In this document: positions 50,570 through 58,274 of the stretch, piece by piece | Numbering within the stretch: the first letter of the stretch is position 1 | Layout: each line of letters begins with the position of its first letter | NCBI GenBank assembly: GCA_016125045.1 | Contig: WGML01000006.1 | Location: 1 to 64,000 of the forward strand | DNA from: a bacterium | GTDB taxonomy: Bacteria > Pseudomonadota > Alphaproteobacteria > Caulobacterales > Hyphomonadaceae | Direction of reading: 5' to 3' | Length of the DNA: 64,000 nt | Made by a program: the position numbers and the translations under genes | The notes under the pieces: generated by a model | Told to the model about the DNA's origin: nothing | Seen by the model: only the letters and a program-made list of their open reading frames with translations | Databases searched by the model: none

Positions 50570-52165
50570 TCACCCTGGCATGACGGCGGCGATCAGCCTC
50601 GGGCCGCGGTGCGAAAGGGCGCGCATGAGCGCGTCGTCGAAGGCTTCCGCGGTCGACACTGCTTGCGCCTCCACGCCCATGCCCTCGGCAAGCTTCACCC
50701 AATCGATCTCAGGGTCGGCGAGACTGAGCATGCCGCTGGCGGCGGGTCCGGGGTTTCCCGCTCCCGTTCGCTGCAGTTCGATCTTCAGAATCCTGTAGCT
50801 GTTGTTCACGAAAACGATCGTGACGACATCCAGCTTTTCCCGCGCCATGGTCCAGAGCGCCTGCACGGTGTACATGCCCGCGCCGTCGCCGGTCAGACAG
50901 ATCGTCTTTGACGCGGGACGCGCAATCGACGCGCCTACCGCGAGCGGCATTCCCTGCCCGATCGCGCCCCCGGTGAGGCCGAGCCAGTCATGCGGCGCGG
51001 CGTTCACCGTCGCTGACATGCACGGAAGACCTGCGGTCACGCCATCATCCGAAATGATCGCGCCTTCCGGCATGTGTCGCGCGAGTGACGCCCCGACGGA
51101 CGAAGGGGTCAATCGTCCGGTTGGACGCTCCGCCACCCGGATATCCGAGACGTGCGGTGAATTTCGGGCGTCGAGCAGAGCACCCATCCGGTGCAACGTG
51201 TCCGCGCTGTCGCTTTCCGATCCGCCCAGCATGAACACGCGGCATCCCGGAGGCGAGAGCAGGCTTGGCGCACCTGGATAGGCAAAGAAGGCGACAGGCG
51301 GCCGCGACCCCGCGACCAGCATGAGATCGACGCCAGTCATTTCCTCGATCGCGGCTTCCGCGAAATACGGCATCCGGGCGGGCGCAAACCGGCCAGCTCC
51401 CCTGGCCTGCCGCCCGACAAATGTATCGCAATAGACCTTTACGCCGGTCGCATCGAGGCGGGCCGCCGCCTCCAGCCCGCGCGGCGTCAGCGCGGAGCCG
51501 TTGATCAGCAGAACTGGTTTGCGGGCGGACCTCACTGCGCGAGCCGCCTCCTCGATCAGGCCTTGATCCACGAGACGCAGCGACGGCCGCTCCTCCAGCC
51601 GGAACATCTGTCCGCCGCGCGACCAAGCCGAATCCGCGGGCAGAATGAGCGACACAGGACCGGGCGGCGGACCCAGCGAAGCGAGAAACGCCTCGACCGC
51701 CCGTCTCCCCGCATCCTGCGATTTTTCGGCCGATCGAACCCAGCGGGAATTCGGGCCCGCGATCCCTGCGATATCCGAAGCGAGCGGCGCATCGACCCCG
51801 CGATGCGACACCGCATGATCCCCGATCACGTTGACCATCGGGGAGTGGGCCCGCCGCGCGTTGTGGATGTTCGCGCCGCCATTCATGAAACCTGGACCGA
51901 GATGAAGGAGCGTCATCGCCGGTGAACCGGTCATCCGCGCAAAACCGTCTGCTGCGCCGGTCGCCACGCCCTCAAACAGGCAAAGCACCGACCGGATGCG
52001 AGGCTCCCGGTCCAGCGCCGTTACAAGATGCATTTCGCTTGTACCGGGATTGGCGAAGCACGCCGTCACGCCACACTCAGCGAGCGTACCGACAACGGCC
52101 TCCGCGCCCGTGATCACCGCGTCAGCCTCATGCGGACGCGCACCCTGGACATCCTCTTCGGCCAT
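50570..52165 (-). CDS. Acetolactate synthase large subunit-like TPP enzyme
   Basis: A 531-residue thiamine-diphosphate enzyme of the acetolactate synthase/benzoylformate decarboxylase superfamily. The N-terminal PYR domain has the active-site Glu in CLFEGVATGAADGFARM and HLGPGFMNGGANIHNA; the C-terminal PP domain holds the TPP motif GDGAGMYTVQALW with NNSYRILK. TGGAIGQGMPLAVG is also conserved. No regulatory subunit gene is adjacent, and it lacks a clear FAD signature, so it is more likely a decarboxylase than the anabolic AHAS. ATG 52165 is chosen over TTG 52177, which would sit on the ribosome-binding site. Confidence 0.88.
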   Translation of the reverse strand: MAEEDVQGARPHEADAVITGAEAVVGTLAECGVTACFANPGTSEMHLVTALDREPRIRSVLCLFEGVATGAADGFARMTGSPAMTLLHLGPGFMNGGANIHNARRAHSPMVNVIGDHAVSHRGVDAPLASDIAGIAGPNSRWVRSAEKSQDAGRRAVEAFLASLGPPPGPVSLILPADSAWSRGGQMFRLEERPSLRLVDQGLIEEAARAVRSARKPVLLINGSALTPRGLEAAARLDATGVKVYCDTFVGRQARGAGRFAPARMPYFAEAAIEEMTGVDLMLVAGSRPPVAFFAYPGAPSLLSPPGCRVFMLGGSESDSADTLHRMGALLDARNSPHVSDIRVAERPTGRLTPSSVGASLARHMPEGAIISDDGVTAGLPCMSATVNAAPHDWLGLTGGAIGQGMPLAVGASIARPASKTICLTGDGAGMYTVQALWTMAREKLDVVTIVFVNNSYRILKIELQRTGAGNPGPAASGMLSLADPEIDWVKLAEGMGVEAQAVSTAEAFDDALMRALSHRGPRLIAAVMPG

Positions 52166-52372
52166 GACCGTGAACAACTCCGCCCGCTATCTGCGACTGC
52201 AGCCAATGCTCGAGCTGACAGACGTCAGCGCTCGCCGCCCCATTTGCGCGCACTCTCACGCGACGACAAGGCAGATGCAAGCGGACGCACGACCGTAGTG
52301 CGTGGACACCCCGGAAAGAACGATAGTGCTCTGAATTATTTGGAGTGAAGGGGAAGGACTTGGCGAAGAAAC

Positions 52373-52395
52373 GGGCGGCTCAGCTGGAGCCGCCC
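52373..52395 (-). terminator. Terminator of the 59-residue membrane ORF
   Basis: GGGCGGCTC/GAGCCGCCC forms a 9-bp stem with a five-base loop. Read on the minus strand it is followed by GTTTCTTC. It is 74 bases past the stop of the ORF at 52469-52648 and is placed to terminate transcripts from that strand. Confidence 0.58.
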
Positions 52396-52468
52396 GCCCA
52401 TCACCCCGCGCCCTTGCTTCGAGGACCGGTTATCGCCGCACCCCTTTGGAAACCCGCGCCGGTTGGCA

Positions 52469-52648
52469 TCACCCATCCAGCTCATCTGAATACACATCGC
52501 CCATGATGCTCACGTTTGACAGCGCCACATGAGTGAGGAATACGCCGACCGCGCCGCCGAGAACCATCCATTGCAGCGCGGGGCTCCGCGCCGCCTCCAC
52601 CATCATGTCCCACATGCTCGTTTCTCGTGTTCGTGTTTGATCCTGCAT
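52469..52648 (-). CDS. Small single-pass membrane protein (59 aa)
   Basis: A 59-codon frame reading MQDQTRTRETSMWDMMVEAA, then a clear single membrane helix (LQWMVLGGAVGVFLTHVALS), then a short acidic tail VSIMGDVYSDELDG. The helix with polar flanks, a terminator just downstream and the divergent arrangement with the HD-domain gene argue for a real gene. The start is uncertain: ATG 52648 or ATG 52615 (MWDMMVEA). No homolog family recognised. The rest of the 52166-52819 gap holds only regulatory signals. Confidence 0.52.
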   Translation of the reverse strand: MQDQTRTRETSMWDMMVEAARSPALQWMVLGGAVGVFLTHVALSNVSIMGDVYSDELDG

Positions 52649-52651
52649 AGC

Positions 52652-52758
52652 GCGACACTTTTAAAAAACCCCTCACCCGGCGACACTCAAGCGAGTGTTT
52701 TTGGCGGACGGCGCCCGTGAGGTGATCGCGGACCGCACCGCGACACGGCGCGTGTCGC
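52652..52758. repeat. Repeated GCGACAC/GTGTCGC motifs between divergent genes
   Basis: GCGACAC occurs at 52652, 52680 and 52740, and its complement GTGTCGC at 52752, the last two forming a GCGACACG-gcg-CGTGTCGC inverted repeat. All lie between the 59-codon ORF and the HD-domain operon, as would operator sites for a regulator of one or both directions. Confidence 0.48.
52683..52702 (+). terminator. Hairpin with T-tail, plus strand
   Basis: ACACTC-aagc-GAGTGT is a 6-bp stem and TTTT follows. No plus-strand gene ends nearby, so it may be part of the leader of the HD operon as an attenuator-type element, or fortuitous. Confidence 0.35.
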
Positions 52759-52819
52759 CTTCCCCTAGCCGGCAGAGAGCGAGCAGACTAACACGCATGC
52801 GAATGAAGGACCGGAAGAA

Positions 52820-53470
52820 ATGGTGAGCAGTCGCGCAGTGCGCGAGCGTCGAGCGCCGCAGGCTCCCCGCGCCTGGCAGCGAATGCTGTCCGGAAAGCGG
52901 CTCGACCTGCTAGATCCGTCGCCGCTGGACATCGAGATCGAGGACATCGCTCACGGCCTCGCGCGCGTCGCACGCTGGAACGGCCAAACGAAAGGGCCCC
53001 ACGCGTTTTCGGTGGCGCAACACTCGCTCGTGGTAGAGTGGCTGGTGCGGCATATCGCGCCGGAGTCGGGCCCGGCGGACCTGCTCGGAGCCCTGCTGCA
53101 CGACGCACCGGAATACGTCATCGGTGACATGATTTCTCCCTTCAAGGCGGCGCTCGGCATCGACTATCGCAAGTTTGAAGACCGCCTCGAGGCTGCGATC
53201 CGGCTGCGGTATGGATTGACCCCTGCTCCGAGCGCGGCGCAGAAACGGCTGATCAAGACCGCTGACCGCGCATCCGCATGGTTTGAAGCGACCCAGCTTG
53301 CGGGCTTCGACCCGGAGGAGGCGGTCAGGCTGTTCGGGCGCCCACCGCGCGGCGTCGATCCCGAGATGAGACCCTTGTCGCCGACGTCCGCGCAGACGGC
53401 CTTTCTTGATCGATTCAACAGCTTGCTGGCCGCCCTGGACAGGCTCGCAAAAACGGAGACCGGTCGATGA
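52820..53470 (+). CDS. HD-domain phosphohydrolase (YfbR-like)
   Basis: A 216-residue HD hydrolase. The metal-binding His68 (AQHSL) and His94-Asp95 (ALLHDAPEYVIGD) are present. The EYVIGDMISPFKAAL stretch and the later conserved helix (IKTADRASAWFEATQL) resemble YfbR-type 5'-nucleotidases acting on dNMPs. Translation is coupled to the next gene by an ATGA overlap, so its job may be in the same nucleotide/phosphate pathway. GGAAGAAATG puts a poor ribosome-binding site close to ATG 52820. Confidence 0.86.
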   Translation: MVSSRAVRERRAPQAPRAWQRMLSGKRLDLLDPSPLDIEIEDIAHGLARVARWNGQTKGPHAFSVAQHSLVVEWLVRHIAPESGPADLLGALLHDAPEYVIGDMISPFKAALGIDYRKFEDRLEAAIRLRYGLTPAPSAAQKRLIKTADRASAWFEATQLAGFDPEEAVRLFGRPPRGVDPEMRPLSPTSAQTAFLDRFNSLLAALDRLAKTETGR

Positions 53471-54006
53471 CAATCTGGATCACATCGCTGCGTCACGCAC
53501 CGGAAGTCGCGACCCGGATCCGGCCCGCGCGGATTGTCAGCCTGCTCAGCCCTTATGATGTGTTTCCAACCTTCGAGGATCATCCGGACGAGCATCACCT
53601 TTGTATGCCAGTGCATGACATCCTGCAGGATCGCGACGGCGCCACGGCCCCGACGCTCAAGGATGTCGAGCGGATCGTGGAGTTCCTGGAGCCCTGGTCC
53701 GGACCGGAGCCGCTGCTGATCCATTGCTGGGCCGGCGTCAGCCGCTCCACCGCGACCGCCTTCATTGCCGCCTGTCTGCACAACCCTGACGCAGATGAGC
53801 TCACCATTGCGCAGGCGCTGCGATCGGCGTCGACCAGCGCGACGCCGAACCGGACCATCGTCGCCCACGCCGACGCGGTTCTTTCGCGCAAAGGCCGCAT
53901 GAGCGCCGCTGTGGCGGCCATCGGATATGGCGAAATCCCTGACGAGGTGGCGACTCCCTTCATGTTGGAGTCACGCTTCGCTCCAGCCAGGCGACCCCCG
54001 GGATGA
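53467..54006 (+). CDS. Tyrosine/dual-specificity phosphatase-like protein
   Basis: A 179-residue cytoplasmic phosphatase of the DSP/PTP fold. The signature loop is IHCWAGVSRSTAT with Cys87 and Arg93. Upstream the sequence (SLLSPYDVFPTFEDHPDEHHL, MPVHDI) matches a bacterial family found beside NadQ-like genes in my memory. The ATGA overlaps at both ends link it to the HD hydrolase and to nadQ, suggesting one unit in nucleotide or NAD-related metabolism. The substrate is not evident. Confidence 0.85.
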   Translation: MTIWITSLRHAPEVATRIRPARIVSLLSPYDVFPTFEDHPDEHHLCMPVHDILQDRDGATAPTLKDVERIVEFLEPWSGPEPLLIHCWAGVSRSTATAFIAACLHNPDADELTIAQALRSASTSATPNRTIVAHADAVLSRKGRMSAAVAAIGYGEIPDEVATPFMLESRFAPARRPPG

Positions 54007-54956
54007 CGTCAGCGCCGATCGTCGTCGGCTTGAGCGCTGTGATCGTCGCCGTCGACGAAAAAGCGCCCTACGCCCTCACCACTCAGCAAGACTCAACCGC
54101 GGTCGGTTTGCCCCATGGTCGCTTCGATCCGACAGGCCACAGGACATTTGAACTCGGCTTGAGGGATTGGGTGCGGGCCCAGACGGGGTTTGAGCTCGGC
54201 TATGTGGAGCAGCTCTACACCTTTGGCGACCGCGGCCGTGAACTCCCGCAGGCGGATCTGGAGGACGCTCCCGGCGACGCGCGGCTGATCTCGGTCGGCT
54301 ATCTCGGGCTCACACCCGAGCGGACGGATATTTCGGGTTTCGACGCCGTTTGGCGCGACTGGTATCGCTTCTTTCCTTGGGAGGATCACCGCGAGGGGCG
54401 CCCAAAGGAACTCGACGTGGTGATGACTCCCGCCCTTATGCGTTGGGCCGCAACGGATCCCTCCCGGCAGAACGAACGCGAAGGGCGCATCCGTCTCGCC
54501 CTCGGGATCGACGGAGCGCCATGGGTCGAGGAACGATCGCTCGAACGGTTCGAACTTCTCTATGAGGCGGGCCTCGCCGCAGAGGCAGGACGACTGGACG
54601 CCGCAGGCAACGCACCCGCTCCAGGCCTTGCCGGCGAGCCAATGATCTCGGACCACCGCAGGATTCTCGCAACCGCCATCGGTCGGTTGCGGGGGAAGAT
54701 CAAATACCGCCCGGTCGTCTTCGAACTCACTCCGGAACGCTTCACTCTTTTCCAGCTTCAGCGCATTGTCGAGTCGATCCTCGGTCAGCGCCTGCACAAG
54801 CAGAATTTCAGACGGGCGCTCGACCGGTCCGGACTTGTCGTCGGTCTTGGGTCTCAGGTGACGTCTACCGGTGGGCGGCCGGCGGAATTGCATCGCTTCC
54901 GCCGCGAAGCGAAGCTCGAAATCGCAATGACCGGCGTCCAGACCCCACGCGCCTGA
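54003..54956 (+). CDS. nadQ: NAD biosynthesis transcriptional regulator NadQ-like (COG4111)
   Basis: A 317-residue regulator of the alphaproteobacterial NadQ type: the N-terminal half is a Nudix-related domain (GLSAVIVAVDEKAPYAL, then VGLPHGRFDP in place of the catalytic Nudix box), and the C-terminal third has a winged helix (RPVVFELTPERFTLFQLQRI and KQNFRRALDRSG). Such proteins sense an NAD-related metabolite and repress nadABC. Two ATRCTCA-N3-TGAGCRT dyads lie upstream of nadA here, 2-2.2 kb away, supporting the role. Name is by family memory; the binding sites are inferred. Confidence 0.83.
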   Translation: MTSAPIVVGLSAVIVAVDEKAPYALTTQQDSTAVGLPHGRFDPTGHRTFELGLRDWVRAQTGFELGYVEQLYTFGDRGRELPQADLEDAPGDARLISVGYLGLTPERTDISGFDAVWRDWYRFFPWEDHREGRPKELDVVMTPALMRWAATDPSRQNEREGRIRLALGIDGAPWVEERSLERFELLYEAGLAAEAGRLDAAGNAPAPGLAGEPMISDHRRILATAIGRLRGKIKYRPVVFELTPERFTLFQLQRIVESILGQRLHKQNFRRALDRSGLVVGLGSQVTSTGGRPAELHRFRREAKLEIAMTGVQTPRA

Positions 54957-55055
54957 GGCGCACCCGACGTCCGCCGCCGGTCTGTTGCGGGTGAGACTAT
55001 CGCCCCTGAACCGGCCGACGCGCCCCTGCGCAAGGGTAGACCCCGGTCGCCCGCT

Positions 55056-55928
55056 TCAGGAGTTGGGCCTGGCGAACAGAGTGTCCAGGAACTCAAACAC
55101 CCGTTCACTCTGGTCTGTCAGATAGTGCCGGCCGTTCTCGTCGAAATTGATCCGCGCGTGAGGAACGTGCGCGGACAGCCGGTGCCGCGTCTCAGATGAA
55201 TCGAGCAGCACATCGCGCCCTGCGAGGATCGCCAGAATCGGAACGCGCAAGGACTTCAGCTGCTCATCTGTCAAACGCGGCATCGTCACCACGCGAGGCT
55301 TCACGACCCGCCCGATCATGTCCATCAGCGGCGAGATCGCCGCTAGGGAGTGCGGAAGGACCGCCGGGCGCGGTCCGAAGACCATCTCCCTTGCCTTGCG
55401 CTCGCCCCATCGCCCCAGAAGCATCAACGGCAAGGCTGTCAGGAGAAAGTTCTTCTGCCGACCGATCCCGCCCGGAACAATAAGAACGAGCGCGTTGACC
55501 GCAGTCGGGCGCCGCGTTGCGTAGTCGAGCGCAAGCCACCCGCCGAACGACGTTCCGACGATCGCCGCGCTGGAAACTTCCAGACCGCTGAAGACGTCAT
55601 CCAACCACAAGGCGTGATCTTCCGTGTTCAGCGGCAGTCGGACGCGCGCGCTGAGCCCCGGCTCTCCCGGCAGGTCAACCGCCAACAGCCGAAAACGGCG
55701 CGACCACAAGGCTATGTCCGGGAACCACGCCGCAGAATTGGCTTGCGCGCCGTGCAGCAGCACGACGGGCGGCGCCGACGCCGGGCCCGACGACACGACG
55801 AAAGTCGAACCGAACCGGGTTTCGATCTCGTGCTCCTTGCGCGCGACCGGCCAACGATCGAGAACCCTCCGGTACGCTTCCTCAACGTCTGACGCCGCTT
55901 GTTCTGAACGGTAGACGACATCGGCCAT
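55056..55928 (-). CDS. Alpha/beta hydrolase
   Basis: A 290-residue alpha/beta hydrolase. VVLLHGAQANSAAWFPDI is the oxyanion motif; nucleophile elbow is VGTSFGGWLAL; the acid is in ILAGRDVLLDS and the His in ENGRHYLTDQ. The family includes esterases and haloalkane- or epoxide-type hydrolases, but no specific substrate is evident. Its start overlaps the stop of the HTH gene by one base (TAATG), so both are one transcript. It converges on nadQ. Confidence 0.85.
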   Translation of the reverse strand: MADVVYRSEQAASDVEEAYRRVLDRWPVARKEHEIETRFGSTFVVSSGPASAPPVVLLHGAQANSAAWFPDIALWSRRFRLLAVDLPGEPGLSARVRLPLNTEDHALWLDDVFSGLEVSSAAIVGTSFGGWLALDYATRRPTAVNALVLIVPGGIGRQKNFLLTALPLMLLGRWGERKAREMVFGPRPAVLPHSLAAISPLMDMIGRVVKPRVVTMPRLTDEQLKSLRVPILAILAGRDVLLDSSETRHRLSAHVPHARINFDENGRHYLTDQSERVFEFLDTLFARPNS

Positions 55929-56353
55929 TAGCCGCTCCGCATCTGAATAGTCAGCATATCCAGCAGGCGTGCGACGTCCTCAGGGGCGCCGATCAGGATG
56001 ACCTTCATCGAACGCTCTTCCGGATCGAAAGCGGTCTGCAGATGTAGCTGCGGCGTCGCGGCGTCGCCGGTCGCGGCGGCGGCGTGAAGCAGGCGCGCGA
56101 GGCGGGAGGCGGCCTCCGGCGACATCGCGGGGAGATCAACGATGCAGGTCGCCCGGACGGGCCCGACCGCCAGCGCCCCGGCTGAACCAGCGGTCGCTCC
56201 CGCAAACGCGTCAAGCCTCGACTCCGGGATGCGATAGGATCGGCCGATCCGAGCCGCCTGCAGCCGCCCCGCCCTGATATGGCGCAACACCGTCTTGGGA
56301 TGCAGTTTCAGGCGGTCAGCCGCCTGTTCCACCGTGAGCAGCACTTCCGACAC
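55928..56353 (-). CDS. Helix-turn-helix (excisionase-type) DNA-binding protein
   Basis: A 141-residue regulator. The N-terminal domain is a winged MerR/excisionase-type HTH: LLTVEQAADRLKLHPKTVLRHIRAGRLQAARIGRSYRIPESRL. The C-terminal part (about 65-141) has CIVDLPAMSPEAASRLARLLHA and SMKVILIGAPEDVARLLDMLT, perhaps a small ligand-binding or dimer domain. It shares a divergent promoter region with the YqeY-like gene; the A/T-rich region there has a perfect palindrome that may be its operator. It is not linked to any integrase, so it is unlikely to be a phage excisionase. Confidence 0.84.
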   Translation of the reverse strand: MSEVLLTVEQAADRLKLHPKTVLRHIRAGRLQAARIGRSYRIPESRLDAFAGATAGSAGALAVGPVRATCIVDLPAMSPEAASRLARLLHAAAATGDAATPQLHLQTAFDPEERSMKVILIGAPEDVARLLDMLTIQMRSG

Positions 56354-56368
56354 GATTTTGCTCTCTTT

Positions 56369-56427
56369 TGTTCCCTATAATATTTTTTGTGGTACGTTTA
56401 TGACTCATAATAGACTAAAAGGGAACA
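56369..56427. promoter_or_regulatory. Operator-like dyads between the HTH gene and yqeY-like gene
   Basis: An A/T-rich divergent region holds the perfect odd palindrome TTATGA-c-TCATAA (56398-56410) and an inverted pair TGTTCCC (56369-56375) / GGGAACA (56421-56427), symmetric around the region. The right arm of the second pair overlaps the AAAAGGGAAC ribosome-binding site before the YqeY-like start, so protein binding could also affect translation. A -10-like TATAAT is at 56376-56381. Confidence 0.5.
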
Positions 56428-56429
56428 CC

Positions 56430-56777
56430 ATGAGTGACGCCGGCGGACGGATGAAGGATCAGCTGCGGCAGGACCTCCGATCAGCGCATGAACAGGGAAA
56501 CGATTTCGAGATCGGGGTGCTGCGGACGTTGATCGCGGCGCTTGACAACGCCGAAGCGCCGCCGCTGGACGAAGAAGCTGCGCGACGCCACTCTACTCAC
56601 CGGGACCAACCCTCCGAGACGGTTCGCCTGCGTCTGGAGGAGGCCGACGTCACAAGAGTGCTGCTTCTTGATGTGCAGGAACGGGAGGCGGCCGCCGAAG
56701 TGCTAGAGAGCGCCGGCCGGGCCGAGCATGCAGAAGTCCTGCGCCGTCAGTCGAACCTGGTGAAGCGTTACCTGTAG
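56430..56777 (+). CDS. Short GatB/YqeY-like protein
   Basis: A 115-residue helical protein. It shows the start of the YqeY fold (MKDQLRQDLRSAHEQGNDFEIGVLRTLIAALDNAE) and a second helical part (RLRLEEADVTRVLLLDVQEREAAAEVLESAGRAEHAEVL). The usual YqeY is about 150 residues, so this is a shortened member. YqeY-domain proteins may affect tRNA-dependent amidation, but this is unproven. The AAAAGGGAAC ribosome-binding site supports ATG 56430. Confidence 0.72.
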   Translation: MSDAGGRMKDQLRQDLRSAHEQGNDFEIGVLRTLIAALDNAEAPPLDEEAARRHSTHRDQPSETVRLRLEEADVTRVLLLDVQEREAAAEVLESAGRAEHAEVLRRQSNLVKRYL

Positions 56778-56880
56778 GCGGCGCATTCGCACCGAGCCGC
56801 CAGCGCCGCCCACGCGCGTGATGCGCCGATCGGGCGAAATATTCCCCTCGACTGCGGGACTGATTCGTGACATTCTTGTT

Positions 56881-56897
56881 ATGCTCAAAGTGAGCGT
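56881..56897. promoter_or_regulatory. Probable NadQ operator, distal
   Basis: ATGCTCA-aag-TGAGCGT, a 7-bp dyad with one mismatch, flanked by TT. It shares both arms with the proximal site at 57079, and lies 241 bases upstream of nadA, far enough for looping or a second promoter. Confidence 0.6.
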
Positions 56898-57078
56898 TTC
56901 TGGTCGCGCTCACCCTCACCAACCGGGCGGAGCTGGGCCTGAACCCGCGCCACGAAGGTGCCGTTTCTGAAGCAAGCGCCACAGGACACACACCGCCAAC
57001 AGCTGGCATCAGGAAACAGGAAGAATCTCCGGCGATCAGAATCCAAAGGATTGAATTGCGATTGTGCTCGCCTAAGTA

Positions 57079-57095
57079 ATACTCACGATGAGCAT
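57079..57095. promoter_or_regulatory. Probable NadQ operator, proximal
   Basis: ATACTCA-cga-TGAGCAT, flanked by TA and AAG. It overlaps a -10-like TAATAC (57077-57082) and TTGAAT or TTGCGA (57051-57061) lies upstream at imperfect spacing, so repressor binding there would block transcription of nadA. The 56778-57137 region has no gene besides these sites. Confidence 0.65.
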
Positions 57096-57137
57096 AAGTG
57101 GCGTCCGGCCATCTGCTCGCTAGCGAAGGGGGGTCAC

Positions 57138-58274
57138 ATGGCCCGCGTCATTGAGTTCGGTTCCAACTGCGAAGTTCCAAGAACGCTTCGCCCGTCCGCC
57201 GCGGCGGCGCGCGGCCTCGCCTACACCGAAGAGGTCCGCCGCGCGGTTGATCACCTGTATGACGAGGTGAAGGACTTCGTCACACCGATGGAGTGGCCCG
57301 AGTTCGCGCCGCTGGTCCATGGGATCTGCAAGCTGAAGGCCGAACGCAACGCTGTTGTGCTCGCGCACAATTACATGACGCCGGACATCTTCCGCCTGAT
57401 CGGCGACTTCCGGGGCGACAGCCTGCAACTCGCCCGCGAAGCGGCGTCCGTCGAGGCGGACGTGATCGTTCAGGCGGGCGTTCACTTCATGGCGGAGACG
57501 TCAAAGATCCTGTCGCCGAACAAGACCGTTCTCATCCCTGACACGCGCGCCGGCTGTTCGCTCGCCGCGTCGATCACCGGCGAGGACGTGAAGCTGATCA
57601 AGGCCAAGTATCCCGGCCTGCCCGTTGTGACCTATGTGAACACGACCGCGGACGTTAAAGCGGAATCGGACATCACCTGCACCTCGTCGAACGCGGTTCA
57701 GGTGGTCGAGCACGTCGCCAAGGCGTGGAATGTCGACAAGGTGATCCTGATCCCCGACGAGTATCTCGCCAGAAACGTTGCGGCCAACACGAAGATCAAG
57801 ATCGTCACCTGGCACGGCCGCTGCGAAGTGCACGAGCAGTTCTCGGCGGCGGACGTCGCCGCAATCCGGGACGCCCACCCGGGCGTCATCGTTCTCGCCC
57901 ACCCGGAGTGCCCGCCGGATGTGCTGCAGTCTGCTGATTTCGCAGGCTCCACCTCTGCGCTTGCACACTATGTCAAGGAGCGCTCTCCGAATAAGGTGGT
58001 GCTGCTTACGGAATGCTCCATGAGCGACAACGTCGCCGCGGAAAATCCAGGCGTGGAGTTCGTCAAGCCATGCAACCTTTGCCCGCACATGAAGCGGATC
58101 AGCCTCGAGACTATCTACGATGCGCTGCTCGAGATGAAGCATGTGGTGGAAGTCGACGAAGCCACGCGTGTGCGCGCCAAACGAGCGATCGACGCAATGC
58201 TCGCCTTGCCGAAGACCAAGCAGCCGCTCGATTTTGCGATCGACCGGGAGCTGGCAGTGCTGGAAGTCGTGTGA
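57138..58274 (+). CDS. nadA: Quinolinate synthase A
   Basis: A 378-residue NadA. The [4Fe-4S] ligands are recognisable: Cys140 in DTRAGCSLA, Cys229 in WHGRCEVH and Cys315 in the CNLCPHMK motif; active-site pieces are LAHNYMTPDI, HPECPPDVL and CTSSNAVQVVEH. The enzyme condenses iminoaspartate and DHAP to quinolinate. AAGGGGGG precedes ATG 57138. The upstream dyads suggest NadQ repression. The stop overlaps the next start (GTGA). Confidence 0.96.
   Translation: MARVIEFGSNCEVPRTLRPSAAAARGLAYTEEVRRAVDHLYDEVKDFVTPMEWPEFAPLVHGICKLKAERNAVVLAHNYMTPDIFRLIGDFRGDSLQLAREAASVEADVIVQAGVHFMAETSKILSPNKTVLIPDTRAGCSLAASITGEDVKLIKAKYPGLPVVTYVNTTADVKAESDITCTSSNAVQVVEHVAKAWNVDKVILIPDEYLARNVAANTKIKIVTWHGRCEVHEQFSAADVAAIRDAHPGVIVLAHPECPPDVLQSADFAGSTSALAHYVKERSPNKVVLLTECSMSDNVAAENPGVEFVKPCNLCPHMKRISLETIYDALLEMKHVVEVDEATRVRAKRAIDAMLALPKTKQPLDFAIDRELAVLEVV

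Noticed and set aside
52529-52720. Plus-strand small frame in the 52.5 kb gap
   Set aside because: It is antisense to a better candidate (59-codon membrane ORF) and has no membrane or domain pattern.
55928-56353. Phage excisionase
   Set aside because: Only the HTH type matches; there is no integrase, att site or other phage gene around.
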